A stretch of DNA of 64,000 nucleotides from Herbiconiux ginsengi (GTDB lineage: Bacteria > Actinomycetota > Actinomycetes > Actinomycetales > Microbacteriaceae): the NCBI RefSeq assembly GCF_900107435.1, contig NZ_FNPZ01000009.1, forward strand, positions 1 to 64,000, in the 5' to 3' direction. This document shows, piece by piece, positions 49,402-58,708 of the stretch (positions within the stretch are counted from its first letter, which is position 1; every line of letters starts with the position of its first letter). A program made the translations under genes and the position numbers. The notes below the pieces were generated by a model, which saw only the letters and a list, made by a program, of their open reading frames with translations, had not been told where the DNA came from and searched no databases.

Positions 49402-50664
49402 ATGGTGCAACGCCAGCTCCCACGACCACACGATCTTCTTCCCCTGCTGCAGTTCAAGACGCCCACGCTCAGCGCCAAGACACGCCGATTGCAGTCCGCG
49501 CTCACGGTCGAGGACCTCCGCGGAATCGCGAAGTCGCGCACTCCTCGCGCGGCATTCGACTACACCGAGGGCGCCGCGGAGGCGGAGATCTCGCTCGGTC
49601 GTGCACGGCAGGCGTTCCGCGATATCGAATTCCATCCACACGTCCTGCGCGACGTCTCCCATGTCGACACGGGATGGGATGTGCTCGGTCGACGCGTGAG
49701 TCTTCCCTTCGGGATCGCTCCGACAGGGTTCACCCGCATGATGCAGACCGAAGGAGAACGAGCCGGATCCTCGGCCGCCTCGGCCGCGGGGATTCCGTTC
49801 GCCCTCTCCACGATGGGCACAACTGCGATCGAAGACGTGGCCGAAGCCGCGGGCCCGCACGGACGCAACTGGTTCCAGCTGTACATGTGGAAGGATCGCG
49901 ATCGATCAATGGCTCTAGTGGATCGGGCGGCGAAAGCCGGATTCGACACCCTGCTCGTCACCGTCGATGTTCCGGTCGCGGGCGCGCGACTGCGCGACAA
50001 ACGCAACGGATTCTCCATTCCACCCCAGCTGACGCTCGGAACAGTGATCAACGCGATCCCGAGGCCCGCATGGTGGATCAACTTCCTCACGACCGAACCC
50101 CTGGCGTTCGCTTCGCTGTCCAAATGGTCGGGCACAGTCGGTGAGCTGCTGGATTCGATGTTCGACCCCACAGTCACCTACGACGATCTGAAGTGGGTCA
50201 AAGAACAGTGGCCGGGCAAGCTCGTCGTCAAGGGTATTCAGACTGTCGAGGACGCACGCCGCCTGGCTCACCTCGGAGTGGATGGCATCACCCTCTCCAA
50301 CCACGGCGGACGCCAACTCGACCGCGCCCCGGTACCGTTCCACCTGCTTCCCGACGTCGTCAGAGAGGTCGGGAAGCATATGGAGGTCCATCTCGACACC
50401 GGCATCACGACCGGTGCCGACATCGTCGCCTCGATCGCGCTCGGTGCCCGGTTCACGATGGTCGGCCGCGCCTACCTCTACGGCCTGATGGCCGGCGGGC
50501 GAGAAGGCGTCGACCGGATGATCCAGATCCTCGGCTCGGAAGTCGAGCGCACGATGCGGCTCCTGGGCGTCACCAGCCTCGAAGAGCTCACACCTGCCCA
50601 TGTCACACAACTCGACCGGCTCCCGCCGCTGCGCTCGCGAGTGACCACTGCCGTCCAGCAGTGA
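49402..50664 (+). CDS. FMN-dependent alpha-hydroxy acid dehydrogenase, LldD-like
   Basis: 420 residues. FMN domain features: [29 protein letters not shown], the active-site [14 protein letters not shown] (His and Arg) near residue 300, and [20 protein letters not shown]. The family oxidises L-lactate, glycolate, mandelate and related 2-hydroxyacids. It follows the transketolase genes by 52 bp in the same direction and may oxidise a hydroxyacid product of the pathway. Confidence 0.9.
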   Translation: MVQRQLPRPHDLLPLLQFKTPTLSAKTRRLQSALTVEDLRGIAKSRTPRAAFDYTEGAAEAEISLGRARQAFRDIEFHPHVLRDVSHVDTGWDVLGRRVSLPFGIAPTGFTRMMQTEGERAGSSAASAAGIPFALSTMGTTAIEDVAEAAGPHGRNWFQLYMWKDRDRSMALVDRAAKAGFDTLLVTVDVPVAGARLRDKRNGFSIPPQLTLGTVINAIPRPAWWINFLTTEPLAFASLSKWSGTVGELLDSMFDPTVTYDDLKWVKEQWPGKLVVKGIQTVEDARRLAHLGVDGITLSNHGGRQLDRAPVPFHLLPDVVREVGKHMEVHLDTGITTGADIVASIALGARFTMVGRAYLYGLMAGGREGVDRMIQILGSEVERTMRLLGVTSLEELTPAHVTQLDRLPPLRSRVTTAVQQ

Positions 50665-50756
50665 TCATCCGATGAACCGACGCCAAACGGACCTCACACG
50701 AGGCAGAGCCGCCACAAACGGATTGAAGTTCGAGTACTTGCAGATGGGGGAGTGAC

Positions 50757-50899
50757 CCTCGACGACGGTTTCGCCGTCCATTTCATCGTCCTGGACTTCG
50801 GTGGTAAGAATGCCGCTTCAGCAGATGCGCACAGTCCGCGATGGAACGACTCGCCGGCACCTGGCAGGACTACGACGGCACGCTCCCCGATCGGTCGTA
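50757..50899 (+). pseudogene. decayed C-terminal copy of the lipoprotein at 7708-8142
   Basis: Translation gives DDGFAVHFIVLDFGGKN, then after a one-base deletion AMERLAGTWQDYDGTLPDRS and a TAG. The intact lipoprotein ends DDGFAVHYIAMDFTGKNN and AMERLAGTWQDYDGPFPDR. Only the last 45 codons remain, without start or signal peptide. Confidence 0.75.
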
Positions 50900-51054
50900 G
50901 AGCCCGGGGTGTCCGGGATGCGTCAGTTCTGGGAACACCGCAGAACGGCGGAAGACCCTCTTCGGACATTGGGTGGGTTCACGTGGCGGAAACATTCCGA
51001 ATTGTCCCCTGCAACAGTCCGCCCCTAGCTTGGGGACGTGTCAGGGAACCCGCG

Positions 51055-52572
51055 GTGAGTGCGCTTCGCGACGCGATCGCGGGCCATCGATACCCTTCTG
51101 GACTCGAGCGCCGCTCACCATTGAATGGTTTGCGGCGCGGTTCGGTCGGCACTGTCGACCTGGTTGCTCAGTCGGTCGCGGCTGTTGCGCCTGCAGGTGT
51201 CTTGCTGGCTCAGACAGGCGGCCTGGTCTCGCGGGGCGGGTCGTTCGCGTACTTCGATCTCTTGCTGACGGCGACGATCGTCGTGATGGTTGCGTTGTCG
51301 ATAGCGATTTTCGGGCGCCGTATCTCGGCGGCGGGCGGCGTCTATACGTTCGTGACGCGCGGGGCAGGACCTCTGCTCGGCATCGCCGCAGGATCCGCCA
51401 TCGCGCTTGGGTACGGAGGCATGGCCGTCGATACACTGCTTAGCGGTGTGCGACGGATCGTCGCACTTCTCTTCTTTGGCGAATTTGGCGAACGTGCCTC
51501 TGCTCAACTGCTCACCGTCATCCTGCTCGTCGTCGTCGTCGCTGTCATCACTCTCGTGATTGCCCTCGGCGCGAGGACCTCGACCCGCATCATGCTCGCG
51601 ATCGAGGTCGTCGCCGTAGCGGCGATCCTGACCGTGTCCGTGATCGTATTCGCCAGGGCCGGATGGAACGTGAGCGGTCTGGTTCCGGATCTGGCAGCCG
51701 CGCCTTCACTCGGCTCGTTTGCCGCCGGGATCGGCCTCGCGATGACCGGCTTCGTCGGGTTCGAAAGCGGTGCCGCCCTCGGACCGGAGAGTCGACGACC
51801 GCTGGCCAGTGTGCCCAGGGCGCTCGGTTGGACCGCAGGCGCCTTGGCCGCTGTGTACCTGTTTGGAGTAGCGGCTCAGCTTTCCGCTGCCCCCACCTCT
51901 CCCGGGGGAGCCACGAACACGCTTCTCGCGAGCACCGAGTTCGCGCAGACAGCGCCATGGATCGCTCCAGCGATCGAAGGGGTTATCGCAGCGTCCTGGA
52001 TCGTCTGCGCGCTCGCATGCACGAACGCGCTGGTCCGCCTGGTCTTCTCGCTGGCGCGCGAAGGCGTGCTCCCGCCAGCGCTGAGCGGAACCTCGCTTCG
52101 ATCCGCCACCCCGCACCGCGCGGCAATCGCCGTAGGCGCAGTCATCCTCGTCGCAACGCTGCTCCGCGAGGTGACGGGCTGGGACTCGCTCTTCGCTCGA
52201 GTCCTCACCTTGTCTTCGAGCATGGGGTTCATTGTGGCCTACCTTCTTGTTAGCGTCGGAGCGGTCGCGTACTTGATTCGGCTGCGGGAATTCAGCAGCC
52301 GGGAAGCCTGGCCGGCGGTCCTGGCCGCAGTTGCGCTGGTCGGGGTGATCCTCGCCGAGGTGCTGAGCGCCGACGACGGACGGCGCACAGCCCTGATGGT
52401 GTTCACCACCATCCTGATTGCAGCATGCGTTGTTCACATGGTCCGCGTCCGTCGCGATCCAGCCTTGCGCGCGCGCCTCGGTGTCTATGACACTCCGATC
52501 GCCTCCGATGCGCTGGACGGTCTCCGCGAGGAGGAGGCTGCGAGGTCGGGCGATGGGCGCCCGACCCGATGA
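51055..52572 (+). CDS. APC family amino acid permease
   Basis: 505 residues from the GTG at 51055; the frame is open further upstream, but that part overlaps the decayed lipoprotein copy. About twelve membrane helices. GTVDLVAQSVAAVAPAGVLL and the FVGFESGAALGPESRRPLAS motif (helix 6) are typical of APC transporters. The stop overlaps the IclR gene start by four bases. Confidence 0.85.
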   Translation: MSALRDAIAGHRYPSGLERRSPLNGLRRGSVGTVDLVAQSVAAVAPAGVLLAQTGGLVSRGGSFAYFDLLLTATIVVMVALSIAIFGRRISAAGGVYTFVTRGAGPLLGIAAGSAIALGYGGMAVDTLLSGVRRIVALLFFGEFGERASAQLLTVILLVVVVAVITLVIALGARTSTRIMLAIEVVAVAAILTVSVIVFARAGWNVSGLVPDLAAAPSLGSFAAGIGLAMTGFVGFESGAALGPESRRPLASVPRALGWTAGALAAVYLFGVAAQLSAAPTSPGGATNTLLASTEFAQTAPWIAPAIEGVIAASWIVCALACTNALVRLVFSLAREGVLPPALSGTSLRSATPHRAAIAVGAVILVATLLREVTGWDSLFARVLTLSSSMGFIVAYLLVSVGAVAYLIRLREFSSREAWPAVLAAVALVGVILAEVLSADDGRRTALMVFTTILIAACVVHMVRVRRDPALRARLGVYDTPIASDALDGLREEEAARSGDGRPTR

Positions 52573-53336
52573 GGCCTCAGGGTGCTCTAAGTGGAGTCGC
52601 CCTCGCTCTCGGCGTATTAGAGGAGGTCGCCCGCTCGGGCCCAACGCTGACGGCGAATGGCATCGCCCGCACGCTCGAGGTGCCACGCGCCAGCGCGTAC
52701 CGGATGATCAACTCACTGGTGGCGGAGGAGTATCTGCTCCGGCATCCGACGCTGGGTGGATTCGTGCTGGGCGCCCGCGTCCAAGAACTCGCCCATCTGG
52801 TCGCACCGCCCACCGACTCTCCCACCGCCGAGATCCTCGACAGCCTCCGCCAGCGGACCGGCGAGGCAGTGCACTTGGTGCGGTATTCCCGAGGCCGAGT
52901 GGTGATCGCGGACGAAGATGAACTGCTCCCACTTTCGTCGATTGACCGTACGCGTCGTCAGCTCGGATCGACGGCGATCGGTCGGCTGCTTCTGGCTTCG
53001 GTGCCTTCGCGCCCGGGGACTTTGAACGCCGACCCGGTCGTCGAGACGGTCGCGCGCACCGCGCGCTCGTCAGGGATCTCCTTGCACGAGCACCGTCTGA
53101 TCGTGGAGGAGGTGGAAACCAACGGCTTCGCCCAGCACATCGACCTGGGCGCGGAGGGTCGGGCCTGCGTGGCAGTACCGATCAAGGCCCCGCAGGGTGA
53201 ATTGCTCGCATGCATCGCGTTGGCGGTGCGCGGCCCGGAGCCGGAATCCGCTTTGAGGCATGTACCGACGCTGCTCGGCGCGGCGCACAAACTCGCTCAC
53301 GCGACGTCCACAGGGACGGTGTCAGCGATCCGCTGA
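52569..53336 (+). CDS. IclR family transcriptional regulator
   Basis: 255 residues. The winged helix-turn-helix is LTANGIARTLEVPRASAYRM near residue 30-50. The effector domain runs to the C terminus with RTRRQLGSTAIGRLLLASVP and GFAQHIDLGAEGRACVAVPI. It probably controls the permease gene with which it is translationally coupled, and possibly the catabolic operons upstream. Confidence 0.88.
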   Translation: MRPQGALSGVALALGVLEEVARSGPTLTANGIARTLEVPRASAYRMINSLVAEEYLLRHPTLGGFVLGARVQELAHLVAPPTDSPTAEILDSLRQRTGEAVHLVRYSRGRVVIADEDELLPLSSIDRTRRQLGSTAIGRLLLASVPSRPGTLNADPVVETVARTARSSGISLHEHRLIVEEVETNGFAQHIDLGAEGRACVAVPIKAPQGELLACIALAVRGPEPESALRHVPTLLGAAHKLAHATSTGTVSAIR

Positions 53337-53354
53337 GGCAGAGCTGAGGCTGCT

Positions 53355-53888
53355 TCAGGGCAGGGGAATGACGACCTGCTGCGTGGCAACGATGTCGTCC
53401 ACGTGCACCGGCCCGAGGTAGCGCGAGTCCACCGACGTCGAGCGTCCATCGCCTAGCACGAAGACCGAGTCGTCGGGAACGATCACATCGAAAGACAGGA
53501 TGCTTGCGAGCGCGGACGGGTCCGCTCGATAGACCTCGGCCATCGGCCGGCCGTCCACGCGAATGAGCCCATCGGCGTCGCAACACGTGACGCGTTCACC
53601 TGGAAGACCGACGACGCGCTTGACGAATGTCGACGCGACGTGTTCCGAACTCGACAGTGTGGCGATGCGGTCTGCCCACCCGCCGGGGTCGACGAAAATC
53701 ACGACGGAGCCCCGCTCCGGCACGCCGCCGCGATAGTACTGAGCGATCACAAGATCGCCCGAGCGCACCGTCGGACTCATCGAGGCCGATTCCGCACGAA
53801 AAACGATCTCGTGCTGTGCAACCATCAGCACGACCAATGCAACCACGAGCGCGCCGGCTGTCGCGACGACTGATCCTCGGCTGATCAC
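53355..53888 (-). CDS. signal peptidase I (S26 family)
   Basis: 177 residues from a GTG that overlaps the DUF305 stop. One N-terminal membrane helix, the catalytic Ser in SASMSPTVRSGD, the Lys in FVKRVVGLPGE, and the C-terminal VFVLGDGRSTSVDSRYLGPV. It cleaves signal peptides of exported proteins. Coupling to a DUF305 gene, rather than to ribosomal genes as in the housekeeping copy, suggests an accessory enzyme. Confidence 0.88.
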   Translation of the reverse strand: MISRGSVVATAGALVVALVVLMVAQHEIVFRAESASMSPTVRSGDLVIAQYYRGGVPERGSVVIFVDPGGWADRIATLSSSEHVASTFVKRVVGLPGERVTCCDADGLIRVDGRPMAEVYRADPSALASILSFDVIVPDDSVFVLGDGRSTSVDSRYLGPVHVDDIVATQQVVIPLP

Positions 53889-54484
53889 AGGGTGTCCCGC
53901 CGCGCTTGCATGGCCTCGATCTCACGCTCCTGCTCAGCAGCGACGTGCTTGGCAAGCGCGCGGATATAGCTGTTGTTTCCCGCCGCGAGAGCCTGTCGCG
54001 TCATGACCAGGGCGCCTTCGTGGTGGACGATCATCAGGTCCAGAAACAGCTGCTCGGCGTGAACGCCCTCCGCGGCAGCCAGCTCAGCGACCTGATCGGC
54101 ATTCGCCATGCCCGCCATCGCGCCATCGCTGTGGTGATGGCGCATGATGCCGGTACGTCGCCAAGCATCCAGCCAGGCCTGCATGTCGGTGATCTCGCGA
54201 CCTTGGTCGCGCTCAATGAACGCGGCCAGGGCAACGGAGATATCGTCGATGCCCGCCGTGTCTGCGAGGATCCGGGAGAGTTCGACGGCCTGCTGGTGGT
54301 GCGGGATCATCATCGTCGCGAACATCATGTCCGCATCGTTCGGGCGATCATCGCCATCGTCTTGTGCGGTGTGCGCAGCCTCAGGCGAGAGGGTCGTGCT
54401 CGGGACAAGTTGGACGCCAACCATGACAGCGGCGATGAGGATAGACACCGCAAACGAGCTGGCGGCTGCGAGAGGACGACGCAT
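53885..54484 (-). CDS. DUF305 family secreted protein
   Basis: 199 residues. An N-terminal membrane or signal helix, then a four-helix DUF305 domain with the conserved MMFATMMIPHHQQAVELS and LDLMIVHHEGALVM motifs, plus GIMRHHHSDGAMAGMAN. The many His and Met residues suggest copper or silver binding outside the cell. This would fit the copper amine oxidase-like protein encoded next to it. Confidence 0.88.
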   Translation of the reverse strand: MRRPLAAASSFAVSILIAAVMVGVQLVPSTTLSPEAAHTAQDDGDDRPNDADMMFATMMIPHHQQAVELSRILADTAGIDDISVALAAFIERDQGREITDMQAWLDAWRRTGIMRHHHSDGAMAGMANADQVAELAAAEGVHAEQLFLDLMIVHHEGALVMTRQALAAGNNSYIRALAKHVAAEQEREIEAMQARRDTL

Positions 54485-54552
54485 GGACTTCCTTCCTGTT
54501 ACTGAGGTGGCGGCCCGGCTCCCGAACCGCCACCTCGTGGTGAAGGGTGACG

Positions 54553-56394
54553 CTATGCATGAACGGCCGCGCGCCGGCGCTTCACCAGCAGCAGTGCACC
54601 GACCACCAGCAGGAGGATTCCGCCGAGGATCGAGCCGCCCACAATCGTCCCGCCGGTGTTCGCCAGCGCGCCGGCACCCGACGCGCCGCTGACGGTGACG
54701 GCGGCCTCTGCGCTCCGCCCCGAGTCAGACCCGACCGCCCGGAGTGTGTGCGCTCCGAGCGGAGCCGTTGCGGGCAAGGTGAGAGTGCCGGAGAGTTCTC
54801 CGACGCCATCAGCTTTCAGCGTTCCCACGGAGATCGGGTCGGAATGCAGCGTGACCGCCACATCCTCGCCCGCCGCAAAGCCTCCACCCGAGAGCGTGAA
54901 CGATTCTCCACGTATCAGTTTCGTCGAACCGAGTGCGAGCGTCGCGCCCTCTCCACCTCCTGCGGGCGGGCTACTGGGCTCAGCGCTCGGGCTCGGCTCG
55001 ACTGTCGGCTCGGTGCTCGGCTCCGGCTCGGGTTCTGGACCAACAACCTCGCACGGCGACTCATCTGTGTGGATTTCGCCGCCCGGGTCACCGTTGATGC
55101 AGGACCGACCGTCGGGTGTGCTCATCGACTGCGAAGTCCAGTCGCGGGGCATGATCGAGAACGACTGCCAATGGGTCTGCATGGGGCTTTGATCCTCGTC
55201 GCGAACGACGTGGTGGAAGCCGCTGTTCACCCATGCCACTGGGTCAGTGAGTGCTTGGTCGGCGCTCGAGGCGACGTACTGGATCACATTCCTATCTGCG
55301 CACGCGGGGTTGAGGTTGCTGGTTGCATACTCCTGGCAGGCGTTGTAGTTCGTGAACGTCAGCAAGGGCTGCGTCACCGGGTCACCTTGATACAGCTGTG
55401 ACCCTGGGAAGACGAACTCGTAGGAGCGCGCGTGACCGTCAGCGTTCAGACTGTCCGGGGCGACGACCCGCCACCAGGTCAGGTCGTTCACGGGGGCGAG
55501 GTTCGCCGGGTTGGAGATCGTCTTGGGGCTGGTGTGCATGAGTTTGACTCGCGTGCCCTGCTCGCCGAGCCCGGAGTCGTACTGCTCGACGGCCTGGTTG
55601 CCCTGACCATCGAGGCCGAAGTCCAGGCGCCAGATGGCGTTGTGCCAGTGCGAGGCCGCGTAGGCGGTTTGACCCTCGCCGATGGGCCAGCCAGTGGTCG
55701 AGTCAGCGTCCATGTCCTCGTAGGAGACGTCACCCGTGGCACCGAGATCGAACGTGATCGCACCTTCGTCTGTGAACTCCACCTTTGTCGCGTACTCGTA
55801 CCAGTCCACTTTCGAAACGATCTGAAGCGAGAATCCCTGACCTGATGACGCGAAAAGCGGCTTGTCGTCGATCGATCCCCACGACTGCTCATGCGAGCGA
55901 TAGGCCAGATCGCGTGACGTGTCCGTCACGCAGAGCGCGGGGATCGTGCGCATGCGCGTGGTCGTCACACCCTCGCGGGTCGACGTCCACGACTGCGCTA
56001 CGTCCTTGAGCGCGCCGGTGGTGCACTCAGCTGAGCTGAGCTTCTGGAGGTACTGATTTCCGAAGCCGTATGAGGTGATGTCGTTCCACACGTTCTTGCC
56101 GGTGTCGTACGGTACGTGCAACTGCGACAGGTAGGCCGACTCGAGCACGCGTCGGTAGCTGTCCTCGCCCGGTGCCTTCACGTTGACCTGCTCGAGCGTC
56201 AGACCCTTCTTGCTATCGACGCGCCAGCACATCTGCCAAGCCGTCCCGTTGTCGAACGTCTTCTCGACGAGCGCCTCGCCTGAGCAGCTGACCGGAGGTG
56301 CAGCCGTGGCGGCTGAGGTCGGCACGAGCGCCAGCGCACTGCCCACGGTGAGGGCGGCCGCGGCGAGTGCCACGGTACGGATGATCTTCTGCAC
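54553..56394 (-). CDS. wall-anchored copper amine oxidase-like protein
   Basis: 613 residues from the GTG at 56394 (AAAGG ten bases upstream, clean signal peptide IIRTVALAAAALTVGSALAL); a GTG at 56412 would add six residues. Copper-amine-oxidase features in order: WNDITSYGFG (catalytic Asp region), VDWYEYATKV at the cofactor Tyr position (about 195), SHWHNAIWRLDFGLDG (two copper His) and SGFHHVVRDEDQSPMQ (third His). The usual NY(D/E) around the Tyr is WYE here. A Pro/Glu/Ser linker and an Ig-like domain lead to LANTG, a membrane helix and KRRR, a sortase signal. It would oxidise amines at the cell wall. Confidence 0.75.
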   Translation of the reverse strand: MQKIIRTVALAAAALTVGSALALVPTSAATAAPPVSCSGEALVEKTFDNGTAWQMCWRVDSKKGLTLEQVNVKAPGEDSYRRVLESAYLSQLHVPYDTGKNVWNDITSYGFGNQYLQKLSSAECTTGALKDVAQSWTSTREGVTTTRMRTIPALCVTDTSRDLAYRSHEQSWGSIDDKPLFASSGQGFSLQIVSKVDWYEYATKVEFTDEGAITFDLGATGDVSYEDMDADSTTGWPIGEGQTAYAASHWHNAIWRLDFGLDGQGNQAVEQYDSGLGEQGTRVKLMHTSPKTISNPANLAPVNDLTWWRVVAPDSLNADGHARSYEFVFPGSQLYQGDPVTQPLLTFTNYNACQEYATSNLNPACADRNVIQYVASSADQALTDPVAWVNSGFHHVVRDEDQSPMQTHWQSFSIMPRDWTSQSMSTPDGRSCINGDPGGEIHTDESPCEVVGPEPEPEPSTEPTVEPSPSAEPSSPPAGGGEGATLALGSTKLIRGESFTLSGGGFAAGEDVAVTLHSDPISVGTLKADGVGELSGTLTLPATAPLGAHTLRAVGSDSGRSAEAAVTVSGASGAGALANTGGTIVGGSILGGILLLVVGALLLVKRRRAAVHA

Positions 56395-56408
56395 TGCGGG
56401 TGAGCCTT

Positions 56409-57158
56409 TCACTGGATGCCGATCACGGTGCGATTGGACAGGTCTACGACGAACGACGAGGTGTCGAGGTATCCACCACCCGGGACGCGGAACTGCATCT
56501 CGACGCAGCGGTCAACCTGACACACATCACCGCCGACCGTGCTGGCGTCGGGACTGAATGCACCTCCCGACACACCGAGCTGGTCGATGCTGCTCAGTTC
56601 CCCGCCGGCGACTGAGGTGTACTCGGCGCGGACGCCGGCGCTTGCGGTGGCGTCCGCGAGGAAAACGCGAAAGGCATAGTCCACCTCGTCTGCGCTCGGT
56701 GGCGGCTGTACGCCTTCCCGCGAGCTGCCGCTGACGGTCGCCGCGGTGAGGTTCACGGCCTGCATGAATGTCCGGTTCGATGTGTAGTCGTACAGGACGA
56801 CGTCGACGAAGCGGTCGCTGGCATCGACGTCTCGCGTCGTGACATCGACGGAGAGGACCTGGGGGGCCTCCGAGCCGTCAACCGAGGTGATGTTCTCGGG
56901 GAGGGCAGGGTCGGTGGTCGCAAGGTGAAGGGCGTAGCTGAGCTCGTCCTGACTGAGCGGGTCGCGGGCGGCGCCCAGCGCAGGCCGTTCGGTTACGACG
57001 GCGACCTCTTCGGTCGTCGAGGCGACCGCACCCGTCGAGCCGCTGACAGCGGGAATGGCGAGGAAGCCCCCGACAATCGCTGCAGCGGCGACAACTCCGC
57101 CGCCTACAACCACGTAGGGCAAAGCCTTCCGCTTCGTGCTGTTCGGTGAGAAGTGCAC
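56409..57158 (-). CDS. membrane-anchored partner protein of the amine oxidase-like gene
   Basis: 249 residues from the GTG at 57158, which follows AGGAGG; the frame is open to 57233. One membrane helix (YVVVGGGVVAAAAIVGGFLA). The extracellular part has two similar units, each with a helix (LSQDELSYALHLATTDPALP; PSADEVDYAFRVFLADATAS) and strands such as RFVDVVLYDYTSNRTF. This arrangement resembles the small N-terminal N2/N3 domains of copper amine oxidases, here on a separate chain. The stop lies just upstream of the oxidase start. Confidence 0.65.
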   Translation of the reverse strand: MHFSPNSTKRKALPYVVVGGGVVAAAAIVGGFLAIPAVSGSTGAVASTTEEVAVVTERPALGAARDPLSQDELSYALHLATTDPALPENITSVDGSEAPQVLSVDVTTRDVDASDRFVDVVLYDYTSNRTFMQAVNLTAATVSGSSREGVQPPPSADEVDYAFRVFLADATASAGVRAEYTSVAGGELSSIDQLGVSGGAFSPDASTVGGDVCQVDRCVEMQFRVPGGGYLDTSSFVVDLSNRTVIGIQ

Positions 57159-57302
57159 CGGACCTCCTGATGAATTCGTGTCTGATGGCGCAGTTCGCGC
57201 GAACTGCGCGACCGGTGCGAAGCTATCCAGCACGTGTTTCGCAGTTCACGAAGCACCATTTCCGGCAGATAACGGCGGTTGGGACACTCGCGTGGGCATA
57301 GC

Positions 57303-57665
57303 GGGCTATTCGGACATCCGGTGGGGTCATGGGGTGAGTCCGCCGGCGGCGAGGAGCATGCGGAGCCGGTAGTTGTCGCGGTCGCGGCAGCCGCGTGCGA
57401 GGCGGCGGTGGAGCTCGATGATGCCTCGGTGCCGCCGTTCGATGAGCGGCCGGTCGTGAAGTACGCCAGGAACGCGTCTCGCCACCGGCGGAGGGTGCGG
57501 CCCAGCCGTACGATCTCGGGGATCGGGCAGGTGTGGAACGACTCGACCACGTTCTGGGCGATCCGGCGCCCCTCGGCGAGGTCCTTCGCGTGGTAGGCGG
57601 AGCGGAGCTGCTGCGCGCACTGCCACGCGACGAACACCTGACCCCACCGGATGTCCGAAGGGCCC
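57303..57665 (-). mobile_element. miniature ISL3-derived element with intact terminal repeats
   Basis: A 363-bp unit with 27-bp inverted ends (25 matches); the inner 21 bp (TTCGGACATCCGGTGGGGTC and one more base, 57309-57329 and 57639-57659) are perfect. Between the ends only the 3' part of an ISL3-type transposase remains. No target duplication is obvious. Apart from this element, 57159-57828 holds only the hairpin at 57784. Confidence 0.75.
57327..57638 (-). pseudogene. C-terminal fragment of an ISL3 family transposase, frameshifted
   Basis: One frame gives FVAWQCAQQLRSAYHAKDLA, then AQNVVESFHTCPIPEIVRLG and RDAFLAYFTTGRSSNGGTEA. After a frameshift near 57420 another frame gives IIELHRRLARGCRDRDNYRL and RMLLAAGG. 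These match the end of ISL3 transposases (catalytic Glu region GGTEA...I). The N-terminal two thirds are absent. Confidence 0.75.
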
Positions 57666-57783
57666 TATGTCGGGGAGCAACTGCGATGACCACTGTGCCC
57701 TCGACCCCGCCGGCGCCGGGTGATCGCTGACACGCGTGGAGGATGTGGCGCTCGTCGATCCTGGGGCCTGGTGAACTCCGTGG

Positions 57784-57806
57784 CGTCTTGCCCTTCGGGC
57801 AAGACG
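57784..57806 (-). terminator. hairpin downstream of the phosphatase gene
   Basis: CGTCTTGCCC-TTC-GGGCAAGACG, a 10-bp perfect stem about 22 bases after the stop codon. Confidence 0.75.
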
Positions 57807-57828
57807 ACTGTGCCGGGTGAGGCTGTTC

Positions 57829-58635
57829 CTATGCGGTGCTGACGAAGCGATTGCGGAGCGCGTCGATCTGCTGGTTGGTCAGGCCGAGGCCCGCTCGAGC
57901 GTAGTCGTTGATCGTTCCGTACCGGCTGTGCACCTCGTTCAGCGCTGCGTCGAGATAGCTGTCCTGTACACCGAGGATCGGTTGGAGGAGAGCGATGTTC
58001 ACGCCCTGAGCTGTGAGCGCGTCGAGTATGGGCTGCAGCGCGGGCGCCAGGTCGGTGTTTGTTTGCAGGTAGTCAGACCGCACGTCGTTCTGGGATGCGC
58101 CGAGCAGGAGCAGAAGCGACGCAGCGGCCCACCCCGTGCGGTCTTTGCCCGTGGTGCAATGGAAGAGCGCAGCCCCGGTGCGTTGCTCATCGATGAGGTC
58201 GAGGTAGAACCGTCGATAGGCGATCCGGGCGGAAGGCTTGCTGACGAGGGCACGGTTGGCGTCAGCGAGGTACTTGTCGGCTCGCCCTTCGCCGAGCGTG
58301 TGCTCGAGGGCAGCCGGGTCGGCCAGGAGCGTGGGGATGTTTGCCGCGATGTTGTCGGGTTCGTCTGCGACCACGTCGAGCCAGACTGTGCGGGTGCCCT
58401 CGGGGAGGTGATCCATTGCGCCGTCGCGCTCGGCGGCTGTTCGAAGGTCGTACACGGTGGTGATGCCGAGGCGTGCGAACGCGGCTTCGTCTGGGCCATC
58501 GAGTTTGGCGAGAGACGCCGAACGGTAGACCAGCCTCGGTCGCACGATACCGCCCACGACGGGGATGCCGCCGAGGTCGCGCATGTTCGGAGAGCTTTTG
58601 AGCGGAACTCGTCGGTCGGGTACCTGCCTGGTCAC
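57829..58635 (-). CDS. tyrosine-protein phosphatase (Y_phosphatase3 type)
   Basis: 268 residues from a GTG with GGAG upstream. N-terminal NMRDLGGIPV and RPRLVYRSASLAKL, then TTVYDLRTAAERD and the catalytic loop ALFHCTTGKDRTGWAAA (Cys nucleophile, Arg). This is the family of secreted or cytoplasmic MptpB-like phosphatases acting on phosphotyrosine, phosphoserine and phosphoinositides. No signal peptide is visible. Confidence 0.88.
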   Translation of the reverse strand: MTRQVPDRRVPLKSSPNMRDLGGIPVVGGIVRPRLVYRSASLAKLDGPDEAAFARLGITTVYDLRTAAERDGAMDHLPEGTRTVWLDVVADEPDNIAANIPTLLADPAALEHTLGEGRADKYLADANRALVSKPSARIAYRRFYLDLIDEQRTGAALFHCTTGKDRTGWAAASLLLLLGASQNDVRSDYLQTNTDLAPALQPILDALTAQGVNIALLQPILGVQDSYLDAALNEVHSRYGTINDYARAGLGLTNQQIDALRNRFVSTA

Positions 58636-58708
58636 AGCAACTCCGTCTCAGATGTAGGTCTCCCTGCCGTCGACTGTCCGCTTGACATCATCATGGGTTC
58701 GGTCGCCG

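Noticed and set aside
50752-51054. N-terminal extension of the APC permease to 50752
   Set aside because: The extension translates the decayed lipoprotein copy and noncoding sequence; permease similarity begins after the GTG at 51055.
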